From NCBI GenBank assembly GCA_020249505.1, contig JADCFN010000048.1, positions 1 to 44,835 of the forward strand: 44,835 bases of DNA, read 5' to 3'. Origin of the DNA: Roseomonas sp. Its GTDB lineage: Bacteria > Pseudomonadota > Alphaproteobacteria > Acetobacterales > Acetobacteraceae. Within the stretch, counting starts at the first letter, position 1. The number at the start of each line of letters is the position of its first letter. The translations under genes and the position numbers were made by a program. Shown here piece after piece: positions 1 through 7,553 of the stretch. The notes below the pieces were generated by a model, which searched no databases, was not told where the DNA came from, and saw only the letters and a program-made list of their open reading frames with translations.

Positions 1-211
1 GGCGGCGTGATGCCGGGACTCTGTCCTGAGCGTGCCGACAGGGCCAAAAAATCACTGAAAATGCTTGTGCCCTGGCGCAGGCAGCGCTGAAAACATACTC
101 GCGCCCCAAAATTACGATGCTCAATGACAGCTTTTCAGCAGCCTGCTAAAGCCGATTTTTCTGTGATTGCTGCAAGCGCACTCAAACCAGCCCACAAGAG
201 GTTCTGCCCCT
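1..211. other. left-edge non-coding stretch with imperfect inverted repeat
   Basis: No convincing gene is seen. A short plus-strand frame runs from the edge to a stop at 88-90 and could be the tail of a gene lying to the left, but it is too short to identify. Positions 77-93 and 132-146 form an imperfect inverted repeat: GCAGGCAGCGCTGAAAA on one side and TTTTCAGCAGCCTGC on the other. The second arm looks like the terminal repeats of some insertion sequences, from memory only. The segment is otherwise featureless. Confidence 0.25.
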
Positions 212-417
212 TTACCCCTTCACCTGCGCCGCCGATCTAATCGCCCCCGCCTTCCGCAGCGCCGCACGTGCTGCCGTGGAAAACCCAAAAATGCCGCCCA
301 GCACTTCTTCCTTATGCTGATTGAGAAACGGGCTCGGCTTCAGCGCCGGCGCATCGGTGAGGCGCAAAGGTGAGGATGGCAGGCACACGCGCCCAACCTC
401 AGGATCGTCCATCCAAA
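212..417 (-). pseudogene. 3'-end remnant of a CaiB-type CoA-transferase gene
   Basis: On the minus strand this stretch encodes about 68 residues that match the C-terminus of the intact CoA-transferase at 1120-2346. It starts at the WMD(D/H)PEVGRVCLP block and ends in AQVKG plus stop. I count roughly 11 substitutions and a two-residue deletion, so identity is near 84 percent. The frame is open and the stop is kept, but no start codon with a ribosome site precedes it. Upstream it runs straight into the end of hicB in another frame. The homology continues about 20 bases past the stop. It is either what remains of a second, tandem CoA-transferase gene or a piece duplicated when hicAB arrived. Confidence 0.8.
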
Positions 418-764
418 GCCGCACGATCCTCACCTTCCAGATACCGCCGCAGCGCATCACTCACCACAGTATTAAGGTTGACCCCCCGGCGCCTAGCGTA
501 GAGCATCGCACGGCGATGCAGGTCGCGTCCGGGGCGGACATTGAAGCTGCCTTTCAGCGGCACATCGGGCTTGCGGCCTTCGGCCTCGCAAAGCTCAAGA
601 TAATCATCCACGGCTTCCTGGAAGGCTGCCTTGATCCCCTTGGCGTCCTTGCCTTCATAGCTCACCAGATCACGGATGAATTCAAGGCGGCCATGCAGCA
701 CCTCATCCTCATTGCTGTATTCGACCGATCCTAGATAGCCTTTGTATTCCAGCATCGTGCTCAT
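399..764 (-). CDS. hicB: HicB family antitoxin
   Basis: A 121-residue antitoxin of the HicA/HicB type II toxin-antitoxin family. The N-terminal half (GYLGSVEYSNEDEVLHGRL, then an acidic helix with DDYLELCEAEGRKPD) is the partial RNase-H-like HicB fold that masks the toxin. The C-terminal part (KGSFNVRPGRDLHRRAM to NLNTVVSDALRRYL) is a ribbon-helix-helix DNA-binding domain, so the protein should also repress its own promoter. Its ATG overlaps the hicA stop (ATGA), which indicates translational coupling. The last six or so codons lie inside sequence homologous to the neighbouring CoA-transferase gene, so the natural C-terminus may have been replaced. Family assignment is firm; activity is inferred. 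Confidence 0.88.
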   Translation of the reverse strand: MSTMLEYKGYLGSVEYSNEDEVLHGRLEFIRDLVSYEGKDAKGIKAAFQEAVDDYLELCEAEGRKPDVPLKGSFNVRPGRDLHRRAMLYARRRGVNLNTVVSDALRRYLEGEDRAALDGRS

Positions 765-1015
765 ATCAGACCCCCTTCGGTCAGAACCCGTAGCACATCA
801 TCAATGACATACATCTTCACGATGTTGCCGGGGTGCGGCTTGTGCAACGCTATGGTTGGCGCGGTGGCATGGACAAAGCGCCGGCGGGAACCGCCTGTCT
901 TGCCCCTCACGGCTTCGGCATAGCCAAGGCCTTCGAGCAGCTTGACCAACTCATCCCAGGTGAAGTCTTTCGGCCTGCCCTTAAGCCGGGCCGCCAGCTT
1001 GTCGCGCCGGGTCAT
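761..1015 (-). CDS. hicA: HicA family toxin (mRNA interferase)
   Basis: An 84-residue HicA/YcfA-type toxin with a small dsRNA-binding-like fold. Known members cleave mRNA and tmRNA during translation. Visible are the helix FTWDELVKLLEGLGY, the strand GGSRRRFVH with the histidine expected to be catalytic, and the closing block HKPHPGNIVKMYVIDDVLRVL typical of the family. I chose the ATG at 1015 (MTRRDKL). An upstream in-frame TTG at 1033 adds six residues without a better ribosome site. It precedes hicB, the common order for this family, and the pair overlaps by four bases. Transcription probably starts from the promoter at 1051-1079 under HicB control. Confidence 0.88.
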   Translation of the reverse strand: MTRRDKLAARLKGRPKDFTWDELVKLLEGLGYAEAVRGKTGGSRRRFVHATAPTIALHKPHPGNIVKMYVIDDVLRVLTEGGLI

Positions 1016-1050
1016 GCCAATTTGCCACGCCAATCTTGTTTGCGGGAGGC

Positions 1051-1079
1051 ATTATGCAAACTCGGGTGGGGTATTGCAA
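1051..1079 (-). promoter_or_regulatory. predicted hicAB promoter
   Basis: Read on the minus strand: -35 TTGCAA (1079-1074), a 17-base spacer, and -10 CATAAT (1056-1051). The -10 matches the sigma-70 consensus at 5 of 6 positions and the -35 at 4 of 6. Transcription would begin about 30 bases before the hicA ATG. The -35 box is one arm of the palindrome at 1074-1095. Confidence 0.6.
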
Positions 1080-1095
1080 CCGTTTTTAGTTGCAA
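1074..1095. promoter_or_regulatory. palindromic operator upstream of hicAB
   Basis: A perfect 7-bp inverted repeat, TTGCAAC and GTTGCAA, is separated by eight AT-rich bases (CGTTTTTA). It overlaps the -35 element of the predicted hicAB promoter. HicB carries a ribbon-helix-helix domain, and such proteins bind short palindromes, so this is the likely autorepression site. It could also fold as a weak terminator hairpin after the CoA-transferase gene, but no T-tract follows it on the minus strand. Confidence 0.55.
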
Positions 1096-1119
1096 AAGAG
1101 GCTTTTCAGGCCCTGCCCC

Positions 1120-2346
1120 CTACCCCTTCACCTGCGCCGTTGTACTAATCGCCCCTGCCTCCCGCAGCGCCGCGCGCTGTTCTGGCGTAAACCCAAAAAT
1201 CCCGCCCAGCACTTCTTCCTCATGCTGGTTCAGGAACGGGCTCGGCTTCAACGCCGGCGCCGGCGCATCGGTGAAGCGCAAGGGCGAGGATGGCAGGCAA
1301 ACGCGCCCAACCTCAGGATGGTCCATCCAATGCAGCATGCCGCGTTCATGCATGCCGGCGTCATTGATCACCTCATCCAAATCGCGCACGGGGGCGGCCG
1401 GCACGCCGAACTTGCGTGTGGCGGCGACCGCTTCCTCACGCGTCATGCCCGCAAGCCAGGCGGTCACCATGGCATCAACCTCCGCCATGTTTTGCACGCG
1501 CGCGGGGTTGGTTGCGAAGCGCGGATCGCCCATCAAATCCTCGCGCCCCATGGCGCGCAGCAGGCGGTTCCAATGGTCTTCTTTGACCACAATGATCGCC
1601 AGATACCCGTCACTCGTCGGATAGACATTATAGGGCGCCATCGCCAAACCCGCATGGGAATTGCCCGTGCGCGGCGGGATCTTGCCGCGCAGCCCGCCGA
1701 AATGCATGCCAAGCGCGGAAGCCAAACAGGGATAAACCGTATCCTGCATGGCGATTTCAACAAAGCGCCCGCGCCCGGTGCGCTCACGGTCAAACAAGGC
1801 GGTGATGGCGGCAGCGTAAAGATGCGTGCCGCCCAGAAAATCCACCACTGCCGGGCCGGATTTCACCGGCGGGCCATCTGGGAAACCCGTGGTGTGCATA
1901 ATGCCGGATGCCGCCTGCACGGTCAGGTCCATCGCCAGCTTGTCGCGATCCGGCCCGGAACGGCCATAGCCGGATGCCGCCGCATAGATCAGGCGCGGGT
2001 TGCGTTTGGTCAGCACTTCCTGCCCCAGGCCAAGCTTATCCATTGCCCCCGGCGCGAAATTCTCAATCAGAATATCGGCGCGATCCACCATGGAAAGGAA
2101 TAGCTCGCGCCCTGCCTCATTCTTGAAGTCAATCGAAATGCCAAGCTTGTTGGAATTCAACATGGCCTGCGGCACCGAACCGCCGGAAACCATGGTGCGG
2201 CGCCGAAGTGATTCTCCGCCTGGTGGTTCGATCTTGATGACGGTGGCGCCCGCCATCGCCATCAGGAAGGAACAATACGGCGCCTGATAAATCTGCCCGA
2301 GATCGAGAACGAGAATCCCATCCAGCGGGCGATGCGGTTCCGCCAT
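1120..2346 (-). CDS. CaiB/BaiF family (class III) CoA-transferase
   Basis: A 408-residue family III CoA-transferase, which moves CoA between carboxylic acids through an enzyme-bound aspartyl thioester. The N-terminal Rossmann-type block (ILVLDLGQIYQAPYC, GATVIKIEPPGGE), the SIDFKNEAGRELF segment and GYGRSGP are all family hallmarks. The aspartate in the following KLAMDLTVQAASG segment is at the catalytic position. Length is normal. The ATG at 2346 lies six bases after the acyl-CoA dehydrogenase stop, so the two are one transcription unit. Together they suggest activation and alpha,beta-desaturation of a carboxylic acid as in carnitine-type pathways; the substrate cannot be read from sequence. 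Its last ~70 codons are duplicated beyond hicAB at 212-417. Confidence 0.9.
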   Translation of the reverse strand: MAEPHRPLDGILVLDLGQIYQAPYCSFLMAMAGATVIKIEPPGGESLRRRTMVSGGSVPQAMLNSNKLGISIDFKNEAGRELFLSMVDRADILIENFAPGAMDKLGLGQEVLTKRNPRLIYAAASGYGRSGPDRDKLAMDLTVQAASGIMHTTGFPDGPPVKSGPAVVDFLGGTHLYAAAITALFDRERTGRGRFVEIAMQDTVYPCLASALGMHFGGLRGKIPPRTGNSHAGLAMAPYNVYPTSDGYLAIIVVKEDHWNRLLRAMGREDLMGDPRFATNPARVQNMAEVDAMVTAWLAGMTREEAVAATRKFGVPAAPVRDLDEVINDAGMHERGMLHWMDHPEVGRVCLPSSPLRFTDAPAPALKPSPFLNQHEEEVLGGIFGFTPEQRAALREAGAISTTAQVKG

Positions 2347-2352
2347 CCGGGC

Positions 2353-3531
2353 TTAGACCTTGGAACCCAGGATGCGCCGGCCAATGGCGCTGCGATGCAC
2401 CTCTGACGGGCCTTCATAAACGCGCATCAGGCGCACCTGCTGGTGCATCAATTGCAACGGTAGCTCCTTAGTCACGCCCATGGCGCCGAAGGTCTGCATG
2501 GCCTGGTCCAGAATATCCTGCGCCATTTCCGTGCCTTCCACCTTCAGCATGGAAGCTTCCATGCGCACATCGGCTCCCGCATCAAGCTTCGCCGCCAAAT
2601 CGGCCACCATCAGCTTGCAGGCATGCATGCGCGTCGCCGCTTCCGCGACCCACCATTGAATGGCCTGGCGGTCCGCCAGCCGCACGCCAAAGGTCACGCG
2701 GTTGCGCGCCTGATCGGCCATCATGTCCAAAGCGCGGCGCGTCATGCCGACGCAACGCGCGCCCATTTGCAGGCGGCGCACATTCAGGCGCAATTGCATG
2801 GGCGCATAACCGCGGCCCAATTCACCGAGCACTTGGGCTTCCGGCACGCGGCAATCCTCAAACACCAATTCATAGGTCTTGCGCCCGCCGATCATGGAAA
2901 TTTCGCGTTCAATGATGAAGCCGGGCGTGCCCTTCTCCACGATGAAGGCGGTGACACCTTCCTGACGCTTGCCATCGCCCGTGCGCGCCATCAGGATGAT
3001 GAAATCCGCGCGCGGCACATTGCTCACCCAAATCTTGCGGCCATTGATGACCCAATCATTGCCATCCTTCACTGCGCGGGTCGTCATGCCGGCGGGGTCA
3101 CCGCCCGCGCCGGGTTCTGAGATCGCCATGGCGGAACGCGCCGTGCCTTCAGCGTAAGGCGCCAGATAGCGTTCCCGCTGCATGGAATTGGCGACCGAGA
3201 GCATCATGTGCAGATTGGGGCTATCGGGCGGGATGACGAAGGGCACGCAGGCGCGGCCCAATTCTTCCTCGGCCGCCGCAAGTGACGTGAGGGATAGATT
3301 GGCGCCGCCAAATTCCTCCGGCACATCAAGCCCCCAAAGGCCCAATTCCTTGCAGCGCGCGAGCAGGCGCGTTTCTTCTTCTTCCGAGAGCTTAAAGCCC
3401 TTGCCTTCGGCTTCCCGCTTCAGAATCGTGGGTTCCAGCGGGATAAGTTCCTTGTCCACGAAGCGCGCGACAAGGTCTTGCAGCATGCGCGTTTCTTCAG
3501 TGGGGGCGAATGGCAAGGGGTTATGGTCCAT
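2353..3531 (-). CDS. acyl-CoA dehydrogenase
   Basis: A 392-residue FAD-dependent acyl-CoA dehydrogenase that introduces a trans-2 double bond into an acyl-CoA and passes electrons to ETF. Seen in order: the all-helical N-domain, the flavin-binding segment AMAISEPGAGGDPAGM, the beta-domain with WVINGRKIWVSN, and the C-terminal helical domain. That last domain has QTFGAMGV and YEGPSEVHR, whose first glutamate is the expected catalytic base. I start at the ATG at 3531 because AAGGAAGGA precedes it by about ten bases; an upstream start at 3567 has no such site. It is first in an operon with the CoA-transferase. The short-to-medium or branched acyl substrate is not known. Confidence 0.92.
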   Translation of the reverse strand: MDHNPLPFAPTEETRMLQDLVARFVDKELIPLEPTILKREAEGKGFKLSEEEETRLLARCKELGLWGLDVPEEFGGANLSLTSLAAAEEELGRACVPFVIPPDSPNLHMMLSVANSMQRERYLAPYAEGTARSAMAISEPGAGGDPAGMTTRAVKDGNDWVINGRKIWVSNVPRADFIILMARTGDGKRQEGVTAFIVEKGTPGFIIEREISMIGGRKTYELVFEDCRVPEAQVLGELGRGYAPMQLRLNVRRLQMGARCVGMTRRALDMMADQARNRVTFGVRLADRQAIQWWVAEAATRMHACKLMVADLAAKLDAGADVRMEASMLKVEGTEMAQDILDQAMQTFGAMGVTKELPLQLMHQQVRLMRVYEGPSEVHRSAIGRRILGSKV

Positions 3532-3619
3532 GGCGACTGATCCTTCCTTATGCGCCCAAAGCATCACTTGCGGGGCGGGGCGTCAAGGCGGCGGCCCCCT
3601 GCCCCGAATGGGGTTGGGT

Positions 3620-4591
3620 TCAGAAGGAAACCGCCAGCCCGATTGAGGCGCCAGAGACATTCTGGCCAAACAGATACCGCGCCACGATCCGGATGCTTTG
3701 CATATTGAAATCCCAAACCCCCAATTCATAGCGCCCGACATTCATCTCAATCCCGCCGCCCACCTTGGTCAGGTGATCAAAGCCAAGCGCCACCTGATCG
3801 CCGAAGAAGCGCGAATGGGAAAAATCCACCACCCAGCGGAGCGGGCGACCGAACATCTCGGCATCCATCGGCCAGCGCACCCGGCCCCAGATGTTGAAGG
3901 TTTTGGCTTCGGTCTCTCCGCGCACCAGACTGGAGGTATCGCCAAAGGTCGAAAGCCTTATATCGGTGTAGCGCAATTCCAGATCAACTTCGTAACCAGG
4001 GCGGGGGATGTTCAGATCAAGCATCAGCGAACCGCCAAGCCCATAGGCATTCATCCGCCCACGATCCAGGAAGGCCAATTCGCGATTATATTTCAATTCC
4101 AGAAGGCGCCCGATCAAGGAGACATCGCTTTCCACATGCCCAAGCGCCGCATTCAGGATGGGGCGGAACACCAGCCCTTCAATGATGGGAAAATCCCAGC
4201 CCACACCGACAGTGCCTGAAAAATTGTTCCAGCGCGTCGGTAGGTAGGACTTCTTTTCCCCTTCGGAAAAGACAAAGCGCGGATCGTAACGCGAATAGCC
4301 AAGAAAGCCTTCAAGATAGAGCGGGAAATCAGGGTCTACCGTGAAGCCAAGGCCAAATTGCGTGGTCTGCAGCCCGGTATCTTCCTGCCCGCCGCGGCTG
4401 ATGGTGAGCGAGGAAGCGGTGACATCCGGCACCACATTATAGCCAAGCAGGCCAAGTACCCCGTTCGCGGTTTGTTGAAGGTTGTAGCCTGGGATACCGG
4501 TGATGACGCGGCCCGTGCTCTGCGCTTCGGCCCGCAGCGCAAGCAGCGGGCAGCATAGCAGCATCAGCAAAAGGCAGCGCAGGCTTCGCAT
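3620..4591 (-). CDS. predicted outer-membrane beta-barrel protein
   Basis: A 323-residue protein with a classic signal peptide (MRSLRCLLLMLLCCPLLALRAEA, cut after AEA). The rest is rich in alternating aromatic and polar residues typical of transmembrane beta-strands, such as FGLGFTVD, LYLEGFLGYSRYD, FNIWGRVRW and IRIVARYLFG. It ends in a phenylalanine (GLAVSF), the usual BAM-recognition end of outer-membrane proteins. I recognise no named family, although the architecture is like autotransporter or porin-like barrels of 10 to 14 strands. It follows the acyl-CoA dehydrogenase operon on the same strand but is upstream of it, with a 29-base gap to the open frame. Its function, whether pore, adhesin or other, is unknown. 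Confidence 0.7.
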   Translation of the reverse strand: MRSLRCLLLMLLCCPLLALRAEAQSTGRVITGIPGYNLQQTANGVLGLLGYNVVPDVTASSLTISRGGQEDTGLQTTQFGLGFTVDPDFPLYLEGFLGYSRYDPRFVFSEGEKKSYLPTRWNNFSGTVGVGWDFPIIEGLVFRPILNAALGHVESDVSLIGRLLELKYNRELAFLDRGRMNAYGLGGSLMLDLNIPRPGYEVDLELRYTDIRLSTFGDTSSLVRGETEAKTFNIWGRVRWPMDAEMFGRPLRWVVDFSHSRFFGDQVALGFDHLTKVGGGIEMNVGRYELGVWDFNMQSIRIVARYLFGQNVSGASIGLAVSF

Positions 4592-4609
4592 GGGTTTAGT
4601 GTTACGGCC

Positions 4610-5245
4610 TCACGCGCGCTGCGCCAATGGTGCACCGGGTAGCCAAATACCGCGCCCGGCGAAAAACCGCGCGAAATCGGGCATCGGCACACGCGCAGCG
4701 GCCTGGGACGCAGCATCATGGCCGGAGGGGTTATGGAGCCGGAGCGCATCGCCCTCTGCGCCAAAAACGAGCACCAGATGCCCGCCCTTCCCCGGCGCGG
4801 GCTCTGTCGGGCGGCGAATGGCGGGATGGACGGAGGCGATAAAAAGCCCGCCATTCGCAAGCAAGGGCGGGATATCCTCGGCCGCGCGGTCCAGGATGAT
4901 TTCGGCTGGCATGGCATGGGTTTCAGCCAGCCAGGTAATGGCCGGCGCGTAGATCAAGCCACGGATGTAGCCATCTTCCTGTTCCACATAGGCGCCATAA
5001 CGCGTGAGCACCCGCGCCAAGTGCCGCGCCGGCGGTGGGTTGATGCCGCGCGCGGCGAGCGCCATGCGGAGACACGCCACACCACAAAGATGGTCCGCCC
5101 AGCGCGCGTAATCTTTTGGGCTTTCCGCGCCAGATTCCGCCCAGGCTGGATCATCCTCGGCCCGGTATTGCCCTGAAATGATATCGCCAATCAGCTCAGG
5201 GCTTTCCCATTGGCCAAAATAGGGTGGGGTTCGCGCGGTGGGCAT
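4610..5245 (-). CDS. C39-like cysteine peptidase family protein
   Basis: A 211-residue protein with the peptidase C39 / papain-like pattern. Cys54 sits in DHLCGVACLRMAL, His156 in GKGGHLVLVFG, and Asn172 in LRLHNPSGH, giving a plausible Cys-His-Asn triad. No signal peptide or ATP-binding segment is seen, so it is not a bacteriocin exporter. The frame is open for 88 further codons upstream, but these lie over the end of the transglutaminase gene and read as non-protein. The ATG at 5245 (MPTARTPPYFG) is the sensible start, ten bases after the transglutaminase stop. Co-transcription with that gene suggests a joint role in peptide or amide-bond processing. Substrate unknown. Confidence 0.7.
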   Translation of the reverse strand: MPTARTPPYFGQWESPELIGDIISGQYRAEDDPAWAESGAESPKDYARWADHLCGVACLRMALAARGINPPPARHLARVLTRYGAYVEQEDGYIRGLIYAPAITWLAETHAMPAEIILDRAAEDIPPLLANGGLFIASVHPAIRRPTEPAPGKGGHLVLVFGAEGDALRLHNPSGHDAASQAAARVPMPDFARFFAGRGIWLPGAPLAQRA

Positions 5246-5255
5246 GGCAGGACCG

Positions 5256-6140
5256 CTACCGGGGGGCTGGCGGCATGGGGAAATCTGGCCCCTCACCCAA
5301 GCGCCGCAGCGCCAACTCAAACCGTGTTTCGGTTTCAACCGGCTCCACCGTGCCCGAGATTGGTGCCGCGCTGGCGGGGTCTGGTGCGGCGGCGAGCGGG
5401 ATATGGCCCGCCCCCGCCAGCAGCCCAGAGGTCGGGTCAAGCCCGATCCAGCCGGCGCCAGGCAGATAAACCTCTGCCCAGGCGTGCAATTCCGCATCAT
5501 CGCGGCCAAGCATGACGGGTTCGATCAGATAGCCGGAGACAAAGCGCGCGCCAAAGCCAAGCCTGCGCAGCATTTGCACCAAAAGCCAGGAGGAATCGCG
5601 GCAGGACCCGCAGCCTTCGCCGAGTAGCTTTTCGGTATCCCACACGCCAGGTTCAGGGCGCTGCACATAGGCGACGCGCTGATGCACGCGGGCGGTCAGG
5701 TTGACGAGAAATTCTACCGTGCCGCGTGGTGTGCGCGGTATTTCCTGAAGAAACGCGTCAAGCAAGGGACCAAGCGGATCAAGCCGGCGATAGGGTAAAA
5801 GCTGTTCGGCAAGCCAGGGTTCCGGGGTGAAGGGCCAAGTGGCAGCTTCCGGTTCAACGAAAAAATCAAAGGGGTTGACGGTGGAAATTTCGGCCGTGAG
5901 ATCAACCGTGACGCTGAAGGCCGCAACCGGTTCTGTCATCAGCACACGCGCCATGAAATTTCCAAGCGGGTCTTGTTGCCAATGCAGCCAATGCGTGGCC
6001 GGTTCGACTTGCAGCGCATAGGACAGGATCGGCGTGCGGCATTGCGGCGCTGGGCGCAGGCGAATGAGCTGCGGGCCAAGCCCCACCGCGCGCGCATAGC
6101 GATAGGTGCTGCGATGGGTCAGGGCGAATCGAAGCGACAT
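5256..6140 (-). CDS. transglutaminase-like cysteine protease (DUF2126-type N-module)
   Basis: A 294-residue protein. An N-terminal bacterial transglutaminase domain (LTHRSTYRYARAVGLGPQLI, INPFDFF-like block) is followed by a transglutaminase core with Cys180 (GCGSCRDSSW), His219 (ELHAWAEVYLP) and Asp235 (LDPTSG). Such proteins act as cysteine peptidases or amide-bond enzymes in the cytoplasm. The sequence most resembles the first ~290 residues of the ~1,100-residue DUF2126 proteins, including the PISGTVEP segment that normally leads into DUF2126. Here it stops shortly after, in a proline-rich tail, and a C39-like gene follows directly. That makes it a stand-alone or truncated version. The start at 6140 has only a weak ribosome site. 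Confidence 0.85.
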   Translation of the reverse strand: MSLRFALTHRSTYRYARAVGLGPQLIRLRPAPQCRTPILSYALQVEPATHWLHWQQDPLGNFMARVLMTEPVAAFSVTVDLTAEISTVNPFDFFVEPEAATWPFTPEPWLAEQLLPYRRLDPLGPLLDAFLQEIPRTPRGTVEFLVNLTARVHQRVAYVQRPEPGVWDTEKLLGEGCGSCRDSSWLLVQMLRRLGFGARFVSGYLIEPVMLGRDDAELHAWAEVYLPGAGWIGLDPTSGLLAGAGHIPLAAAPDPASAAPISGTVEPVETETRFELALRRLGEGPDFPMPPAPR

Positions 6141-6239
6141 GGACCGGAAGCCTAGACCAGCTTGGGCAGATCAGGCGATTGACCGGCTGCGCCATATCGC
6201 CCGATGCTGACCCCGCTAGCCCCAGCGAAGGAAGCGGAC

Positions 6240-7337
6240 ATGGCCGATCTCACGATACGCGAGGTGAAAACCACGCTCCTGCAAATGCCCTGGGCGGATG
6301 ATCCTTGGCTGGCGGGCCATGCGCTGGGGCCAATGCGTGATCTGGTGGTTGTGGAAATCACCACGCAATCAGGCATCACGGGCATGGGCTATCTGCATTT
6401 GCTGAACCTGCCTTTGCAACGCACCATCGGCGCCTGCATCGCCGAAGCCATGGCGCCGCGCATCATCGGGCGCGATGCCTCGGCCATTGAAGCAATCTGG
6501 CGCGATTTGTGGCGCGCGACACTGACCGGCGGGCGCGGCGGTGTTGCCATGATGGCGCAATCGGCGATTGACATTGCGCTTTGGGATATTCTGGGCAAGG
6601 CCGCAGGGCTGCCCTTGCATCGGCTTTGGGGGCATTTCCGGTCCGAAATCCCGATCTATGGCAGCGGCTGTTTTCGCGGCGCGCGCGGCGACGGCATGAT
6701 TGCGAAAGCGAAGCATTACATCGAACAAGGCTACCGCGCCATCAAGATGCAGGTCGCGCATATTGGTGATCTCAACACTGATCTTGATAATGTACGGCGC
6801 ATGCGCGAAGCCGTTGGCCCCGATATTGATATCATGATTGATGTGAATATGGGCTGGACTGCGGATATCGCCATCACCATGGGCCGTAAGTTTGAGGAAT
6901 ACGATATCTACTGGCTGGAAGAACCGGTGCTGGCGGATGATTACGCCGGCTATCTGCGCTGTGCCGAAGCGCTTGATATGCGCGTGGTGGGTGGGGAGAC
7001 GCATTTCGGCCGCGCCGATCTGAAGCCATTCCTGGAAAATCCGCGCCTGCCCATTTTGCAGCCTGATCCAATGCGCGGCGGGCTGACGGAGTTGCGCAAG
7101 ATTGCGACCGTTGCCGATACCTGGGGCATTACCATCGCGCCGCATCTTTTCCCCGAATTGAATGTGCACCTGCTGGCGAGCATTCCGAATGGCATTTGGG
7201 CCGAACAGATGGGGCTATTGGATGATGCCTTCATCAGCCTGCCGAAAATCGCCAATGGCATGATCGCCGCGCCGGAAACGCCGGGGCACGGGCTGACCTT
7301 CAAGCCGGAGGTGCTGAAGGATTTTGTGTTGCGCTAA
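6240..7337 (+). CDS. mandelate racemase / muconate lactonizing enzyme family protein
   Basis: A 365-residue enolase-superfamily enzyme of the mandelate racemase subgroup. It would abstract a proton alpha to a carboxylate, probably as an acid-sugar dehydratase or racemase. Metal ligands are Asp201 (DVNMGW), Glu227 (LEEP) and Glu253 (GGETH). The general base dyad His302 (APHLFPELNVHLL) with Asp276 (QPDPM) is present. The usual second lysine of the KxK motif is glutamine (IKMQ, Lys169 and Gln171), so only the His face should deprotonate. The ATG at 6240 follows AAGGAAG by eight bases. It heads a catabolic run with FAH hydrolase, Bug binding protein and M20 peptidase. The substrate is unknown. 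Confidence 0.88.
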   Translation: MADLTIREVKTTLLQMPWADDPWLAGHALGPMRDLVVVEITTQSGITGMGYLHLLNLPLQRTIGACIAEAMAPRIIGRDASAIEAIWRDLWRATLTGGRGGVAMMAQSAIDIALWDILGKAAGLPLHRLWGHFRSEIPIYGSGCFRGARGDGMIAKAKHYIEQGYRAIKMQVAHIGDLNTDLDNVRRMREAVGPDIDIMIDVNMGWTADIAITMGRKFEEYDIYWLEEPVLADDYAGYLRCAEALDMRVVGGETHFGRADLKPFLENPRLPILQPDPMRGGLTELRKIATVADTWGITIAPHLFPELNVHLLASIPNGIWAEQMGLLDDAFISLPKIANGMIAAPETPGHGLTFKPEVLKDFVLR

Positions 7338-7553
7338 CGCAGGGTACATCCTGATGAACGCATCTTCCATGCCCGAATTTCTGGCTGGCATGAATTCGAG
7401 CTGCCGCGCCGCAGCATGGCGTTGCGAAGCCATGCGTAGTGGCGTCCAGCACCATCCTTTGGCGCATTGACAGGGAAATCACTGCTCCATAAGGGACGCT
7501 CAAATAAGGGTGAAGCCATCTGCCGAACCCTGCTCTGAAAAAGGGATAGGCTG

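Noticed and set aside
1090-2103. A 337-codon plus-strand frame opposite the CoA-transferase
   Set aside because: Antisense to a well-supported gene and low-complexity in R, H and A. No motif seen.
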